NCBI GenBank assembly: GCA_964493245.1
Contig: CAZBNB010000030.1
Coordinates: forward strand, 1-27,680
DNA: 27,680 nucleotides
Direction: 5' to 3'
From: CAZBNB01 sp964493245
GTDB lineage: Bacteria > Pseudomonadota > Gammaproteobacteria > Legionellales > Legionellaceae
In this document: in pieces, positions 16,179 to 23,647 of the stretch
Layout: each line of letters begins with the position of its first letter
How positions within the stretch are numbered: the stretch's first letter is position 1
Notes under the pieces: model-generated
Seen by the model: the letters and a program-made list of their open reading frames with translations, nothing else
Database searches by the model: none
Told to the model about the DNA's origin: nothing
Program-made: the position numbers and the translations under genes

Positions 16179-16871
16179 TTATTGCTCTGGGATATTATGA
16201 ATGTCACGCCATTTTTTAAGGAGCGTTTGACGACGTTTCGGATAATGCACGTCCAACGGAGTTAGTTCAACCATTCTATCCGTGCGGAAGTGACGATAAT
16301 CAGAGCGAGATTCACACCAAGCAACAATCACATGGGTTTCTTCAAAAAAGCCCATTGCAAGTGGCCAGATGATACGTTGTGATTTTTCATCTTTGGCATC
16401 AACATAAGTCATCTGAAGTTTGTATTCTCGACGAATAGCATGGCGAATCAACGCTTCTTTTTCATCATCTTTTTCTATGGTTGTTGTGGCAGGTCCGATC
16501 AACAAGCCAGAGTATTCAAGTTGATGCTTCAAGTCCTCAGGAAGAACAGCCGCTATTTTTGCTAAAAGATTGGTTGCAGCGAGTCTTAATGTTTTGTCGG
16601 TGCGTCGTGCAACCCACCGTGATCCAAGCACCAAAGCCTCAATTTCTTCCTCAGAAAACATGAGCGGAGGTAGCATAAAACCGGGGCGCAATACAAATCC
16701 AAGACCCGGCTCACCTTCTATCGTCGCACCTTGTGCTTGAAGCGCGGCAATGTCACGATAAATTGTGCGTAAACAGACCCCCAGTTCGGATGCTAATTTT
16801 TGACCGGATACCGGGTATCGGTGGCTGCGGAGTAGTTGAATAAGGTCGAATAATCGTTGTGTTTTTGACAA
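16179..16871 (-). CDS. YafY-type transcriptional regulator (HTH + WYL domain)
   Basis: 230 residues. Residues ~5-60 are a winged helix (KLASELGVCLRTIYRDIAALQAQGATIEGEPGLGF) of the DeoR/HTH_11 kind. The C-terminal ~100 residues form a WYL ligand-sensing domain (RREYKLQMTYVDAKDEKSQRIIWPLAMGF ... HFRTDRM). The start codon is TTG at 16871: no ATG is in frame upstream, and MSKTQRLFDLIQLLRSHRYPVSG fits the family N-terminus. A TGACA-TATTT-TGTCA palindrome lies 23 bases before the start, so autoregulation is likely. Identical half-sites stand before the GyrI-like (18370) and VOC (23648) genes, making those its probable targets. A decayed VOC gene follows directly downstream. Confidence 0.88.
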   Translation of the reverse strand: MSKTQRLFDLIQLLRSHRYPVSGQKLASELGVCLRTIYRDIAALQAQGATIEGEPGLGFVLRPGFMLPPLMFSEEEIEALVLGSRWVARRTDKTLRLAATNLLAKIAAVLPEDLKHQLEYSGLLIGPATTTIEKDDEKEALIRHAIRREYKLQMTYVDAKDEKSQRIIWPLAMGFFEETHVIVAWCESRSDYRHFRTDRMVELTPLDVHYPKRRQTLLKKWRDIHNIPEQ

Positions 16872-16893
16872 AAAGGGCTCTTTTGATGAATGC

Positions 16894-16908
16894 TGACATA
16901 TTTTGTCA
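16894..16908 (-). promoter_or_regulatory. Operator TGACA-N5-TGTCA before the YafY gene
   Basis: TGACA-TATTT-TGTCA, preceded by TGC on the plus strand as at the two other sites in the window (18259 and 23580). It sits just upstream of the regulator's TTG start, suggesting autorepression. Confidence 0.6.
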
Positions 16909-16966
16909 TTATATGAATTAGTTTTCTAGAGGGGGTTGGTATGCTTGCGATGATTTATAGCGTATT

Positions 16967-16989
16967 ACCTGTGTGACCGGCACATAGGT
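16967..16989. other. Hairpin in the YafY/lipoprotein gap
   Basis: ACCTGTGTG and CACATAGGT pair with one G:T across ACCGG, and a shorter TAGGT/ACCTA stem follows at once. There is no T-run. The 192-base gap holds no other feature I can support; this could be part of a terminator-like or small-RNA structure. Confidence 0.25.
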
Positions 16990-17063
16990 AGGTCCGACCA
17001 CCTAACGAGTAATCTGTTCAGGGGGAAGACTTGAATTTTGATGAGCAGGCGTGAGCCTTTACC

Positions 17064-18014
17064 CTAACGACGTTGGTGACATGCTACACAGCCATAGCCT
17101 GAATTAAACATGATGGTTTTATCACGAGATGTATTTTCCATATTAAAGTAACGTACATTTTGTTGCGCATTGTGAATTCTTTTTTCCAGCATCGCGCGAT
17201 ATGGCCATTGTTGATAAGTTTTGCTTAAACGCGCATTTTTATAAATGATAATGGCCGTTTTCCACTCGCCTGCTTTTATTAACATGTCTCCCATATTCAT
17301 AAAGAAGCCCTCAAAATTATGTGGTGCTGCGGTCGAATTCCAACAGGCTCTTTTATATCCTGTTGTGGTTTCCAACACCATATAAGGTGAAAAATTTGGA
17401 TTTTGTCTAGAAATGTTTGTTTCAGCACACAAATCTAACGTTTTCCATTGCCAATCTAAAGCTTCTTTGAACTCTTTTGAATTTGCGGCAAGTGAACTCA
17501 TCGGGTAGCCAGCAGTAAAATAATTAAATTCAGGCCATAAACTAATAGCATCTTGTAAGAGAAAATAGCTTTTCACTTCTTCTCTTTTATCATGAAAAAT
17601 TTTACCCTCGACCAGGAGGCTATCTCCTAAAAAACCTTGATAGATAGGGTTTTTCGGCGTCAAATTGACTGCATCAGAAAAGTATTTTCTCGCAAGCACA
17701 ATATGATGCGGTATGGTCGGCTGTACGTCCTTATATCGGTTACGCTCGGTGATTTTCCAGATGTGTGTAAAGCCCAAGTAAGCGGCTAATTGAGGGTCAT
17801 TGGGATTTTGTAAATACGCAGCCATCAATGCCGTATCCACTGCTTTTATCTCGTCATACTCTCCGTGATGTAAGGCCTGCCAAAATTTATGTTTGGCTTT
17901 TTGAGCTAAAGTGGATAAAGAAAATTGGGGGTGTTTTGATGGCGTACTTAAAGTCGCTATTTTAGCGCACGCAGAAAGCTGGCTCAGAAGTATGAAAAAC
18001 AATATTTTTTTCAT
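17064..18014 (-). CDS. Lipoprotein with TPR-like helices and a C-terminal c-type heme motif
   Basis: 316 residues. The signal peptide ends LSQLSAC, with Cys16 as the probable lipidated residue. The body is alpha-helical with Ala/Tyr patterns like tetratricopeptide repeats (for example AAYLGFTHIWKI and ARKYFSDAVNLTPKNPIYQGFLGDSLLVEGK). The very end, GCVACHQRR, contains a CxxCH motif, the covalent heme c attachment site, only three residues from the C-terminus. That would place it in the periplasm or on the outer membrane as a mono-heme cytochrome or heme-bearing partner. AAGGA seven bases before the ATG supports the start. A decayed reading frame lies immediately upstream, so it may once have been the second gene of an operon. 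Function unknown. Confidence 0.75.
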   Translation of the reverse strand: MKKILFFILLSQLSACAKIATLSTPSKHPQFSLSTLAQKAKHKFWQALHHGEYDEIKAVDTALMAAYLQNPNDPQLAAYLGFTHIWKITERNRYKDVQPTIPHHIVLARKYFSDAVNLTPKNPIYQGFLGDSLLVEGKIFHDKREEVKSYFLLQDAISLWPEFNYFTAGYPMSSLAANSKEFKEALDWQWKTLDLCAETNISRQNPNFSPYMVLETTTGYKRACWNSTAAPHNFEGFFMNMGDMLIKAGEWKTAIIIYKNARLSKTYQQWPYRAMLEKRIHNAQQNVRYFNMENTSRDKTIMFNSGYGCVACHQRR

Positions 18015-18026
18015 GATTTATCCTTA

Positions 18027-18140
18027 TCAATAATAGGGCCCATCTCTCAGGAGCAGACTCGATTGAACATCAAAATGGCCATCCGTGATTAGCTCAATGC
18101 GTATGGCAAATTGTTTGGTATGGTTTTGCTTAATATAATG
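18027..18140 (-). pseudogene. C-terminal remnant of an unknown gene upstream of the heme lipoprotein
   Basis: An open minus-strand stretch of ~38 codons without a start codon reads KQFAIRIELITDGHFDVQSS and ends RDGPYY and stop, twelve bases before the lipoprotein ATG. Its composition looks like real protein, but I do not recognise it. The rest of the 355-base gap (18015-18369) is AT-rich and holds the repeat at 18151 and the operator at 18259. Confidence 0.35.
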
Positions 18141-18150
18141 GATTATTTTT

Positions 18151-18195
18151 TAACTATTTTATATATAGTATTGAATAAATACAAAAATGCACAAT
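18151..18195 (+). repeat. 45-bp upstream repeat, copy 1 (before the GyrI-like gene)
   Basis: Matches 18940-18984 at 37 of 45 positions without gaps, including the identical core ATAAATACAAAAATG. It lies about 175 bases before the GyrI-like gene. Confidence 0.6.
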
Positions 18196-18258
18196 TATTA
18201 CCTAAAATTCCGGTATTAGATTTTTTTTTGAGAAATATTTGATTAGTTTAATTGATGC

Positions 18259-18273
18259 TGACAAAAACTGTCA
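18259..18273 (+). promoter_or_regulatory. Operator TGACA-N5-TGTCA before the GyrI-like gene
   Basis: TGACA-AAAAC-TGTCA. The 18 bases TGCTGACAAAAACTGTCA are identical to those at 23577-23594. In both places a TAAAAT (-10-like, 18285-18290 here) follows after exactly 11 bases, so operator and promoter geometry are conserved together. Confidence 0.7.
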
Positions 18274-18369
18274 CGACATGACATTAAAATAGTTTTGTTT
18301 TGGATTGTTAGAAATCAGCGGGCGTGATCCGCAACAAAATGCCTATTGATAATATGAAGGAGAGACCAA

Positions 18370-18813
18370 ATGTCTATACAACCAATGATGAAACAAGTAG
18401 AAAGTTTTACCGTGACTGGATTGAGCGTCAGGACTCAAAATAGCGATGAGTTTAATGAAAAAATGGCAAAATTACCCGGTCTTTGGCAACAATTTTATAC
18501 CAGTGAGTTAGCTGCCAATGCCAATATCTTTGGTGTGTATTCAAACTATGATACAGATGCTAATGGTCATTATACAGTGACTGTGGGTGTTAAATCTCAC
18601 TGTGAACAGACTCAATTGAGTCCTGTTACCATCCAAGCCGGCAATTATCTTGTTTTTAAAGGTACAGGCCCAATGCCTGCTACAGTGATTGAAGCATGGA
18701 AGCAGGTATGGGCGTTTTTTGAAAAAAATACAGCGTATCGACGTAATTTTATCAGTGACTTTGAGGCTTATAACGGCCCAGATCAAGTGGCGATTTATAT
18801 TGGGTTAGAATAA
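18370..18813 (+). CDS. GyrI-like effector-binding domain protein (AraC-E_bind/Cass2 type)
   Basis: 147 residues, a stand-alone small-molecule-binding domain of the SHS2/GyrI fold: FTVTGLSVRTQN near the N-terminus, LPGLWQQFY, IFGVYSNYD, TVTVGVKS, then the AGNYLVFKGTGPMPATVIEAWKQVWAFFEKN segment and FEAYNGPDQVAIYIGLE at the end, whose terminal Glu is typical for ligand binding in this family. GAAGGAGAGACCAA provides a strong ribosome binding site. The promoter carries the YafY operator, so the protein is probably part of a small xenobiotic- or stress-responsive regulon. Two decayed relatives of its 3' end are present at 20587 and 26602. Confidence 0.85.
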   Translation: MSIQPMMKQVESFTVTGLSVRTQNSDEFNEKMAKLPGLWQQFYTSELAANANIFGVYSNYDTDANGHYTVTVGVKSHCEQTQLSPVTIQAGNYLVFKGTGPMPATVIEAWKQVWAFFEKNTAYRRNFISDFEAYNGPDQVAIYIGLE

Positions 18814-18939
18814 TTCCTATGATAACAAGGCCAGCTGGCATATCCGTAGAAAATGGAAAGGTGCTTCTGGCCTATTGATTTGTGTATAAAATGAGCTCGG
18901 CGTCTTTATCGCAAAATGATGTTTTTGCATTACAGCACG

Positions 18940-18984
18940 TTATTGTTTTATATTGAGTACTGGATAAATACAAAAATGTACAAT
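18940..18984 (+). repeat. 45-bp upstream repeat, copy 2 (before the monooxygenase)
   Basis: The counterpart of 18151-18195 (37/45 identical), 94 bases upstream of the FAD monooxygenase. The TGACA-N5-TGTCA operator that follows copy 1 is not retained here. Confidence 0.6.
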
Positions 18985-19077
18985 GGATGAAGAAAGAAGT
19001 ACTACTGAAAATTGATTATTTAAAAAACATCTCACTGCATTGATGAAACCATCATGCCGTTCAATTCGAGGTGACAA

Positions 19078-20607
19078 ATGATTACAGATTATGATGTCAT
19101 TATTGTTGGGGGTGGCCCCACAGGTGTGGCTCTGGGTATTGAGCTTGGACTAAATGATGTTCGCACTTTGATTCTGGAAAAGCACAAGACTCCTTTATTA
19201 TCTCCACGAGCGATGTCTTTAAATACACGCTCAATGGAGTTTTTTAGGCGATGGAAAATTTCCGAACAATTAAAGCAAGAAATTTTGTTGCCGCCTGATT
19301 ATCCTATTCGAGGGGTTTGGTGCTCTAAATTGAACGGTCAAACGTATGCAACCGCCAGCTCGAATGATTTGATTACAGATGATATTTCACCAGAGCGGGG
19401 GATACGAATTCCTTTATGGTTAACGGAGAAGGTGCTGCGTAACCGCCTTGAAGATTTTCCATCAGTTAAGCTTTTGAAAGAATATACAGCCACTGATTTA
19501 ACATTTGACGCACATAAGATAAACGTTGTCGCCAAACATGGAAAAGAAACGACCTTCACGGCACCTTTTGTGGTAGGGTGTGATGGAGCTAATAGCATCA
19601 CACGTCTCAAAGCGGGCATTTCATTTAAAGCTTTGGCACCACCGAGTCGTGTGATTAATATCGTCTTTGAAGCAAAGGACTTGGAGCGTCTGATCACCAT
19701 TGAACAAGGATTTTTATATTACTTGCTAGAAAGTGATACACCCGGTGCTATTGGTCCTGTCGATTTAAAGCAAGGCATATGGTATGCACAAATCAGAGAT
19801 AATAGCCAGATTGATAAAATCGATGATCTTGATCTTTCAACATTGCTAGACAATATGGCAGGGTTTGCATTCAAAAAACACATCATTCAAGCTCATTTTT
19901 GGCAAATGCATATTCAGATGGCACAAGGGTTTTCATCAAAAGACAATCGCGTTTTTTTAGTTGGTGATAGCGCACATGCTTTTGTGCCAACAGGTGGTTT
20001 CGGTTTAAATACAGGGCTTGGTGATGCGACGAATTTAGGATGGAAGCTTGCGCAGGTTATCAAGGGGTACGCAAGCAATACGTTGTTGAATAGCTACGAA
20101 GAAGAGCGACGCCAAGTTTGTTTGAACAATTTAACATTGGCCCAGAAAAATGCAGATGATTTGATGTCTTTACGAAAGAAATATAATCCCAAAGAAAATC
20201 CTGAATCCTTTGCCAAGGCAAATGCAAAATTGGCAAATCAATATGTCAATGCCTTAGATGCGACCTTGGGTTATCGATATGGCACCTGCCAACAAATCGA
20301 GCGTACACAGCAAAAGCCATATCATTCAATTGTTGCTGAGGGTTATTTTCTTGCTCATCGGTGGCTTGGTGGAAATGTATCAATTTATGATAAGCTTTCG
20401 GCAGTTTATTGGACGCTCATTGTCTCAGGGCAAGTGCCGAAAGATGAATTAAAGTGTTTGTCTGATTTTAACTTAGAAATTTTAACGCTACCAAAAGAGA
20501 CTTACCCTTTTTCTTATGTGTTGATTCGGCCAGACTGGCACATTGCATATGTCAGCGATCACTTTATTACTCACCTTACGCTGCGGCATTTTTTGAAAAA
20601 AATATAG
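19078..20607 (+). CDS. FAD-dependent aromatic-type monooxygenase (PheA/TfdB/UbiH class)
   Basis: 509 residues. The N-terminal Rossmann motif VIIVGGGPTGVALGIELG binds FAD; VVGCDGANSITR near residue 165 is the DG motif for FAD/NAD(P)H; RVFLVGDSAHAFVPTGGFGLNTGLGDATNLGWKLA near 298 is the GD motif. This class hydroxylates phenols, polyketides and similar rings using NAD(P)H and oxygen; the substrate is not evident. The C-terminal domain (SYVLIRPDWHIAYVS) is the thioredoxin-like fold of the PheA group. GAGGTGAC just before the ATG is the ribosome binding site. The last codons (HFLKKI and stop) lie inside sequence homologous to the GyrI-like gene read in another frame, so the original C-terminus was probably replaced or extended. 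Confidence 0.88.
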   Translation: MITDYDVIIVGGGPTGVALGIELGLNDVRTLILEKHKTPLLSPRAMSLNTRSMEFFRRWKISEQLKQEILLPPDYPIRGVWCSKLNGQTYATASSNDLITDDISPERGIRIPLWLTEKVLRNRLEDFPSVKLLKEYTATDLTFDAHKINVVAKHGKETTFTAPFVVGCDGANSITRLKAGISFKALAPPSRVINIVFEAKDLERLITIEQGFLYYLLESDTPGAIGPVDLKQGIWYAQIRDNSQIDKIDDLDLSTLLDNMAGFAFKKHIIQAHFWQMHIQMAQGFSSKDNRVFLVGDSAHAFVPTGGFGLNTGLGDATNLGWKLAQVIKGYASNTLLNSYEEERRQVCLNNLTLAQKNADDLMSLRKKYNPKENPESFAKANAKLANQYVNALDATLGYRYGTCQQIERTQQKPYHSIVAEGYFLAHRWLGGNVSIYDKLSAVYWTLIVSGQVPKDELKCLSDFNLEILTLPKETYPFSYVLIRPDWHIAYVSDHFITHLTLRHFLKKI

Positions 20608-20681
20608 CGCATCGGTGCTATTTGATCATTTATTTTGAGGCTTATAGTGGACCTGATTTCCAGTTTTACTCAGTGTTATAA
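20587..20681 (+). pseudogene. 3' fragment of a second GyrI-like gene, overlapping the monooxygenase end
   Basis: Ungapped nucleotide match to 18712-18782 of the intact gene. In the GyrI frame it reads AFFEKNIAHRCYLIIYFEAYSGPDFQFYS and stops, against AFFEKNTAYRRNFISDFEAYNGPD in the intact protein. The last ~10 residues differ, consistent with a deletion of about 30 bases near the end. There is no start; the fragment begins inside the monooxygenase's last codons. Confidence 0.75.
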
Positions 20682-20715
20682 TACGACTCTTGATAACAAT
20701 TTTGTGGTTATAAAT
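20661..20715 (+). repeat. 55-bp GyrI 3'-flank repeat, copy 1
   Basis: Matches 26641-26695 at 47 of 55 positions (shared blocks AGTGTTATAAT, CTCTTGATAA and AATTTTGTGGTT). Each copy follows a GyrI-like relic and precedes another gene, here the proline-iminopeptidase-like hydrolase. Confidence 0.7.
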
Positions 20716-20768
20716 GCCTAATAATGAATGAGGCGTTTTTCGCTAACATTAACATTTATTATTAGGCA
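20715..20768. repeat. 16-bp inverted repeat before the hydrolase gene
   Basis: TGCCTAATAATGAATG pairs with CATTTATTATTAGGCA with one mismatch; a small GCG-TTTTT-CGC hairpin lies inside. It could be an operator, a transcript hairpin or the scar of a small element. No target duplication is evident. Confidence 0.45.
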
Positions 20769-20847
20769 ACTCGTCGATTCCTAAATGTATACAAATAGTC
20801 GTGTTATCGGCTATGATGTCTTCAGTAATCACTCAAATTTAGCTATT

Positions 20848-21891
20848 ATGAAATCTATTTTTTCCATATCAGCATGTTTATTATTGTTATCTGCCATTCA
20901 GTCTAATTTAGCTGCATCACAAACATCATATCTTGATAACCATGGCCGAACAGACGTACTGTCTGGTGGTGTACGTATGATTCCTATTAAAACATCGAAA
21001 GGTACTTTCAAAGTATGGACAAAACGCACCGGCAATAATGCAACGATTAAAGTGTTGCTTTTACATGGCGGTCCCGGTATTACTCATGAATATCTTGAAG
21101 TTTTTGACAGTTATTTTCCTGCAGCGAAAATTGAATACTATTATTATGATCAACTAGGTTCCGCTTATAGTGATCAACCCGATGAGCCTGAGCTTGTTAA
21201 TATCTCTCACTATGTTGAAGAGGTAGAACAAGTAAGAAAAGAGCTTGGATTAGATCACAGTAATTTTTATTTATATGGGCAATCTTGGGGTGGATTGTTA
21301 GCAATGGAGTATGCATTAAAATATCAACGTAATCTCAAAGGATTAATTATTTCAAATATGATGTCGAGTGTCCCGGCTTATAATAAATATGCTGAAAAAG
21401 TGTTAATGCCAATGATGGATCAACATGCGCTTGCTGAAATAAAAAAGCTCGAGGCAGCGGGTAAATATGAGGATCCTAAATACGCGGAACTGTTAAAAAA
21501 ATATTACTATGTCCAACATGTGCTACGCATACCAGCTAACGAATGGCCTGAACCAGTTGAACGTTCATTTAAACACCTTAATTCTAAAATTTATATTCCC
21601 ATGCAAGGACCTAGTGAACTTGGCGCGAGCGGCGCTTTATCAAACTGGGATCGATCGAAAGATTTAGTCAAAATTACGGTGCCAACACTCATTATTGCAG
21701 CACGCTACGATACAATGGATCCTAAACACCTGAAATGGATGGCAGCACAATTGAAACATGGGCGCTATCTTTACTGCCCCAATGGTAGCCATTTAGCTAT
21801 GTATGATGATCAAAAATGTTATTTTGATGGTTTAATAAAGTTTTTATATGACGTTAATGCTGGGCTTAATATCCATTCAGTCTCGTCCTAA
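20848..21891 (+). CDS. Secreted alpha/beta hydrolase, proline iminopeptidase-like
   Basis: 347 residues from the ATG at 20848, chosen because it opens directly with a signal peptide (MKSIFSISACLLLLSAIQSN, cleavage near LAASQ); an ATG at 20785 would add 21 residues in front of it. Neither start has a strong Shine-Dalgarno. Peptidase family S33 features are clear: HGGPG (oxyanion hole), GQSWGG with the nucleophile Ser, DTMDP with the catalytic Asp, and NGSHLAMYDD with the catalytic His. The family removes N-terminal proline or hydrolyses related amides and esters. Export to the periplasm or beyond is unusual for classical cytoplasmic Pip and suggests a role in peptide scavenging or detoxification. 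The promoter region contains the 55-bp repeat and an inverted repeat. Confidence 0.85.
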   Translation: MKSIFSISACLLLLSAIQSNLAASQTSYLDNHGRTDVLSGGVRMIPIKTSKGTFKVWTKRTGNNATIKVLLLHGGPGITHEYLEVFDSYFPAAKIEYYYYDQLGSAYSDQPDEPELVNISHYVEEVEQVRKELGLDHSNFYLYGQSWGGLLAMEYALKYQRNLKGLIISNMMSSVPAYNKYAEKVLMPMMDQHALAEIKKLEAAGKYEDPKYAELLKKYYYVQHVLRIPANEWPEPVERSFKHLNSKIYIPMQGPSELGASGALSNWDRSKDLVKITVPTLIIAARYDTMDPKHLKWMAAQLKHGRYLYCPNGSHLAMYDDQKCYFDGLIKFLYDVNAGLNIHSVSS

Positions 21892-21936
21892 GATGCAACA
21901 GACCCTAATACTTCTGTATGCGTCGAGATATGTTTA

Positions 21937-22914
21937 TTATTCAATACCGAGAGTGTTGCTGAGCATATCTTCTGCTACTTTATCCAGTTTTTCTTTTGAG
22001 GTAGTGCTACTAAAGAATAACACTCGGTCGTTTTTGGCATAATTGACCCCAGCGGCTGCAACATAGAACACACCAGCTCCGAGAATAAACAGAGCGAGAT
22101 TTAAGATGATTTTTTTGATGCCATAATCTCGATTTTTATCAAATTCCTTATCATGTTTCCGCAATTCAAGCAAAAAATTACTTTGAAATGCTTGATCATG
22201 TTTTGGTGCCGTTAAAACTAAATTAATTAAAATATCTGCATGTGCAACTAATAATTTACCTTTTTCTTTTGCCATCACATTGGATGCACACATTAAACGC
22301 CGTCCATAAGCCTTTAGATTTACTAAATCATCAATGACTTTTCTGCCCTTGTCTGCACTCCAAACTTGGTTCAGATTATCAGGCAGTTGAGCAAAATCAA
22401 AACTCAGACATTGATCTAGTTTCTCTTGAGTAATGCCTTTAGCATGGCTCAAATTGGTATTAATGAACGTTGCCAAAGAAAAATCAATAGAACTTAAATC
22501 AGCTGTTCTTAAATCAAGATCTGTAAAATTTAATAAAATTTTTCGAAATTCAGGTTTCGTTTCGGTTGCGCTATAAAGTGTCCAATAATGTTCCGGATTA
22601 TCAATGAGCAATGCTTCAAGTATTGAAACAACTTGATGTTCTTCATAAGAATAGTCATCTCGTTGTCCCATCCCATTGTTAAAATTACAATATCCTACCT
22701 CTGAATATGCAGAAATAACTTGAGAATAAACAAATTCTTCTTGAAGTAATGCAGAAAATTGTGCCGTATTGCCATCTTGGATCAGAGCCAATGCTTTATT
22801 CTGAATATTTGCTACATCGGATATTGCAACCGAGTATGTCTGGCTGTTGGTATTATCCTTTCCACCCCAATTAGAAACATAACGCCACTGAGTTTTGAGT
22901 TTTTTAATACGCAT
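21937..22914 (-). CDS. Pentapeptide-like protein with a C-terminal membrane anchor, unknown
   Basis: 325 residues, family not recognised. Residues ~129-160 (FTDLDLRTADLSSIDFSLAT ... FINTNLSHAKGI) follow the A(D/N)LxX pentapeptide pattern, enough for one or two coils of a beta helix. A single hydrophobic segment near residue 270 (LNLALFILGAGVFYVAAAGV) could anchor it, leaving a ~35-residue tail. The rest is helical and charged. The protein lacks a signal peptide. The layout, a soluble domain plus a late membrane segment in a lineage-specific protein, is seen in many Legionella Dot/Icm effectors, but that is only a suggestion. Its gene is convergent with the hydrolase; the intergenic side upstream is filled with gene relics. 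Confidence 0.65.
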   Translation of the reverse strand: MRIKKLKTQWRYVSNWGGKDNTNSQTYSVAISDVANIQNKALALIQDGNTAQFSALLQEEFVYSQVISAYSEVGYCNFNNGMGQRDDYSYEEHQVVSILEALLIDNPEHYWTLYSATETKPEFRKILLNFTDLDLRTADLSSIDFSLATFINTNLSHAKGITQEKLDQCLSFDFAQLPDNLNQVWSADKGRKVIDDLVNLKAYGRRLMCASNVMAKEKGKLLVAHADILINLVLTAPKHDQAFQSNFLLELRKHDKEFDKNRDYGIKKIILNLALFILGAGVFYVAAAGVNYAKNDRVLFFSSTTSKEKLDKVAEDMLSNTLGIE

Positions 22915-23016
22915 ACATACTCTCGAGCCTCACTTTTTTTGTTGATTGTACATCATTTGTGGTTAAATGTAAATCAACATGGGCTTTATGGTGGCAGTAA
23001 TCGCGCATTTATTAAA

Positions 23017-23232
23017 TCAAATAGAACCTTTGTACGCCACTACAGCGGGAAACAATTTTGCTCGATCATAAATAAACTTCAAACCTTCAAACCCAACCGA
23101 CTCCAATTGCTGTTTTGTTTGAGCAGACGATCGATAGCATTGCCATTTGGCCTCCAAAATATCGCCAAAAATAATTTTTTGCAGTAATAAATCGTTTTGA
23201 TCTATTACAGATGTGTCCCACTCACACTCCTC
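23017..23232 (-). pseudogene. C-terminal relic of a SAM-dependent methyltransferase
   Basis: A 71-codon minus-strand frame without a start codon reads VIDQNDLLLQKIIFGDILEA, then LESVGFEGLKFIYDRAKLFP and AVVAYKGSI before TGA. The GF...IYDRAKLFP...AYK ending is that of many class I methyltransferases. The body, including the SAM-binding motifs, is missing; a stop sits directly upstream at 23233-23235. Confidence 0.55.
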
Positions 23233-23288
23233 CTAGAGTTCCTTGCGCGCATCCTTTGGTAGAGGTAACATCTATAACATTGCTCGTC

Positions 23289-23384
23289 CTATCTATCGTA
23301 AGGTGCAAAAATAGCAGCATGAAATAGCTTCCCATTAAGTTTAAAAAGGATGATATCTCCGGTTTGTAAATCTTTAAAGTTCAT
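23289..23384 (-). pseudogene. 31-codon N-terminal fragment, NlpC/P60-like
   Basis: ATG at 23384 to TAG, reading MNFKDLQTGDIILFKLNGKL then FHAAIFAPYDR. The LQTGDIILF...HAAI pattern resembles the start of permuted NlpC/P60 (YiiX/LRAT-like) hydrolases, in which the His is catalytic. It is far too short to be a complete enzyme, so it is probably a remnant. Confidence 0.35.
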
Positions 23385-23435
23385 TTTTAATCTGAAGAGC
23401 GCTTGATAATGTTAATGCCAACTTTGCACGATACA

Positions 23436-23578
23436 TCAGTTGTCATTATTATAAACGGCTAGCGTAAAAAATAAGCCAGGCAATATAAAAATGATTGTTG
23501 CACTTGGGGCTAGATTGCGCCCATTAAAAAATGGCGTGAAGTTCACAACATACCTGATCAATAAATAATCACTTAATG
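23436..23578 (-). pseudogene. Possible membrane-protein tail remnant
   Basis: An open minus-strand stretch ends NGRNLAPSATIIFILPGLFF then TLAVYNNDN and stop. It looks like a final membrane helix of an unknown protein, without a start. Weakly supported. Together with 23017-23384 it accounts for most of the 733-base stretch (22915-23647) that has no intact gene. Confidence 0.25.
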
Positions 23579-23579
23579 C

Positions 23580-23594
23580 TGACAAAAACTGTCA
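23580..23594 (+). promoter_or_regulatory. Operator TGACA-N5-TGTCA before the VOC gene
   Basis: TGACA-AAAAC-TGTCA, identical to the site at 18259 including the preceding TGC, with TAAAAT 11 bases downstream (23606-23611). It lies 53 bases before the VOC start codon. Confidence 0.7.
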
Positions 23595-23647
23595 CTACAT
23601 TCCAGTAAAATAAGTTCGTTAATATCAAATTAATCTTAGGGGAAAAT

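Noticed and set aside
20679..20689. TAATACGACTC, the first 11 bases of the T7 promoter
   Set aside because: It diverges at once (TTGATA instead of ACTATA), and the homologous repeat at 26641 has TAATGTTTCTC, so the match is chance.
20715..20768. Integron attC-like site (GCCTAAT ... ATTAGGC)
   Set aside because: The outer halves resemble attC simple sites, but the invariant AAC/GTT core reads AAT/ATT, and there is no integrase or cassette array.
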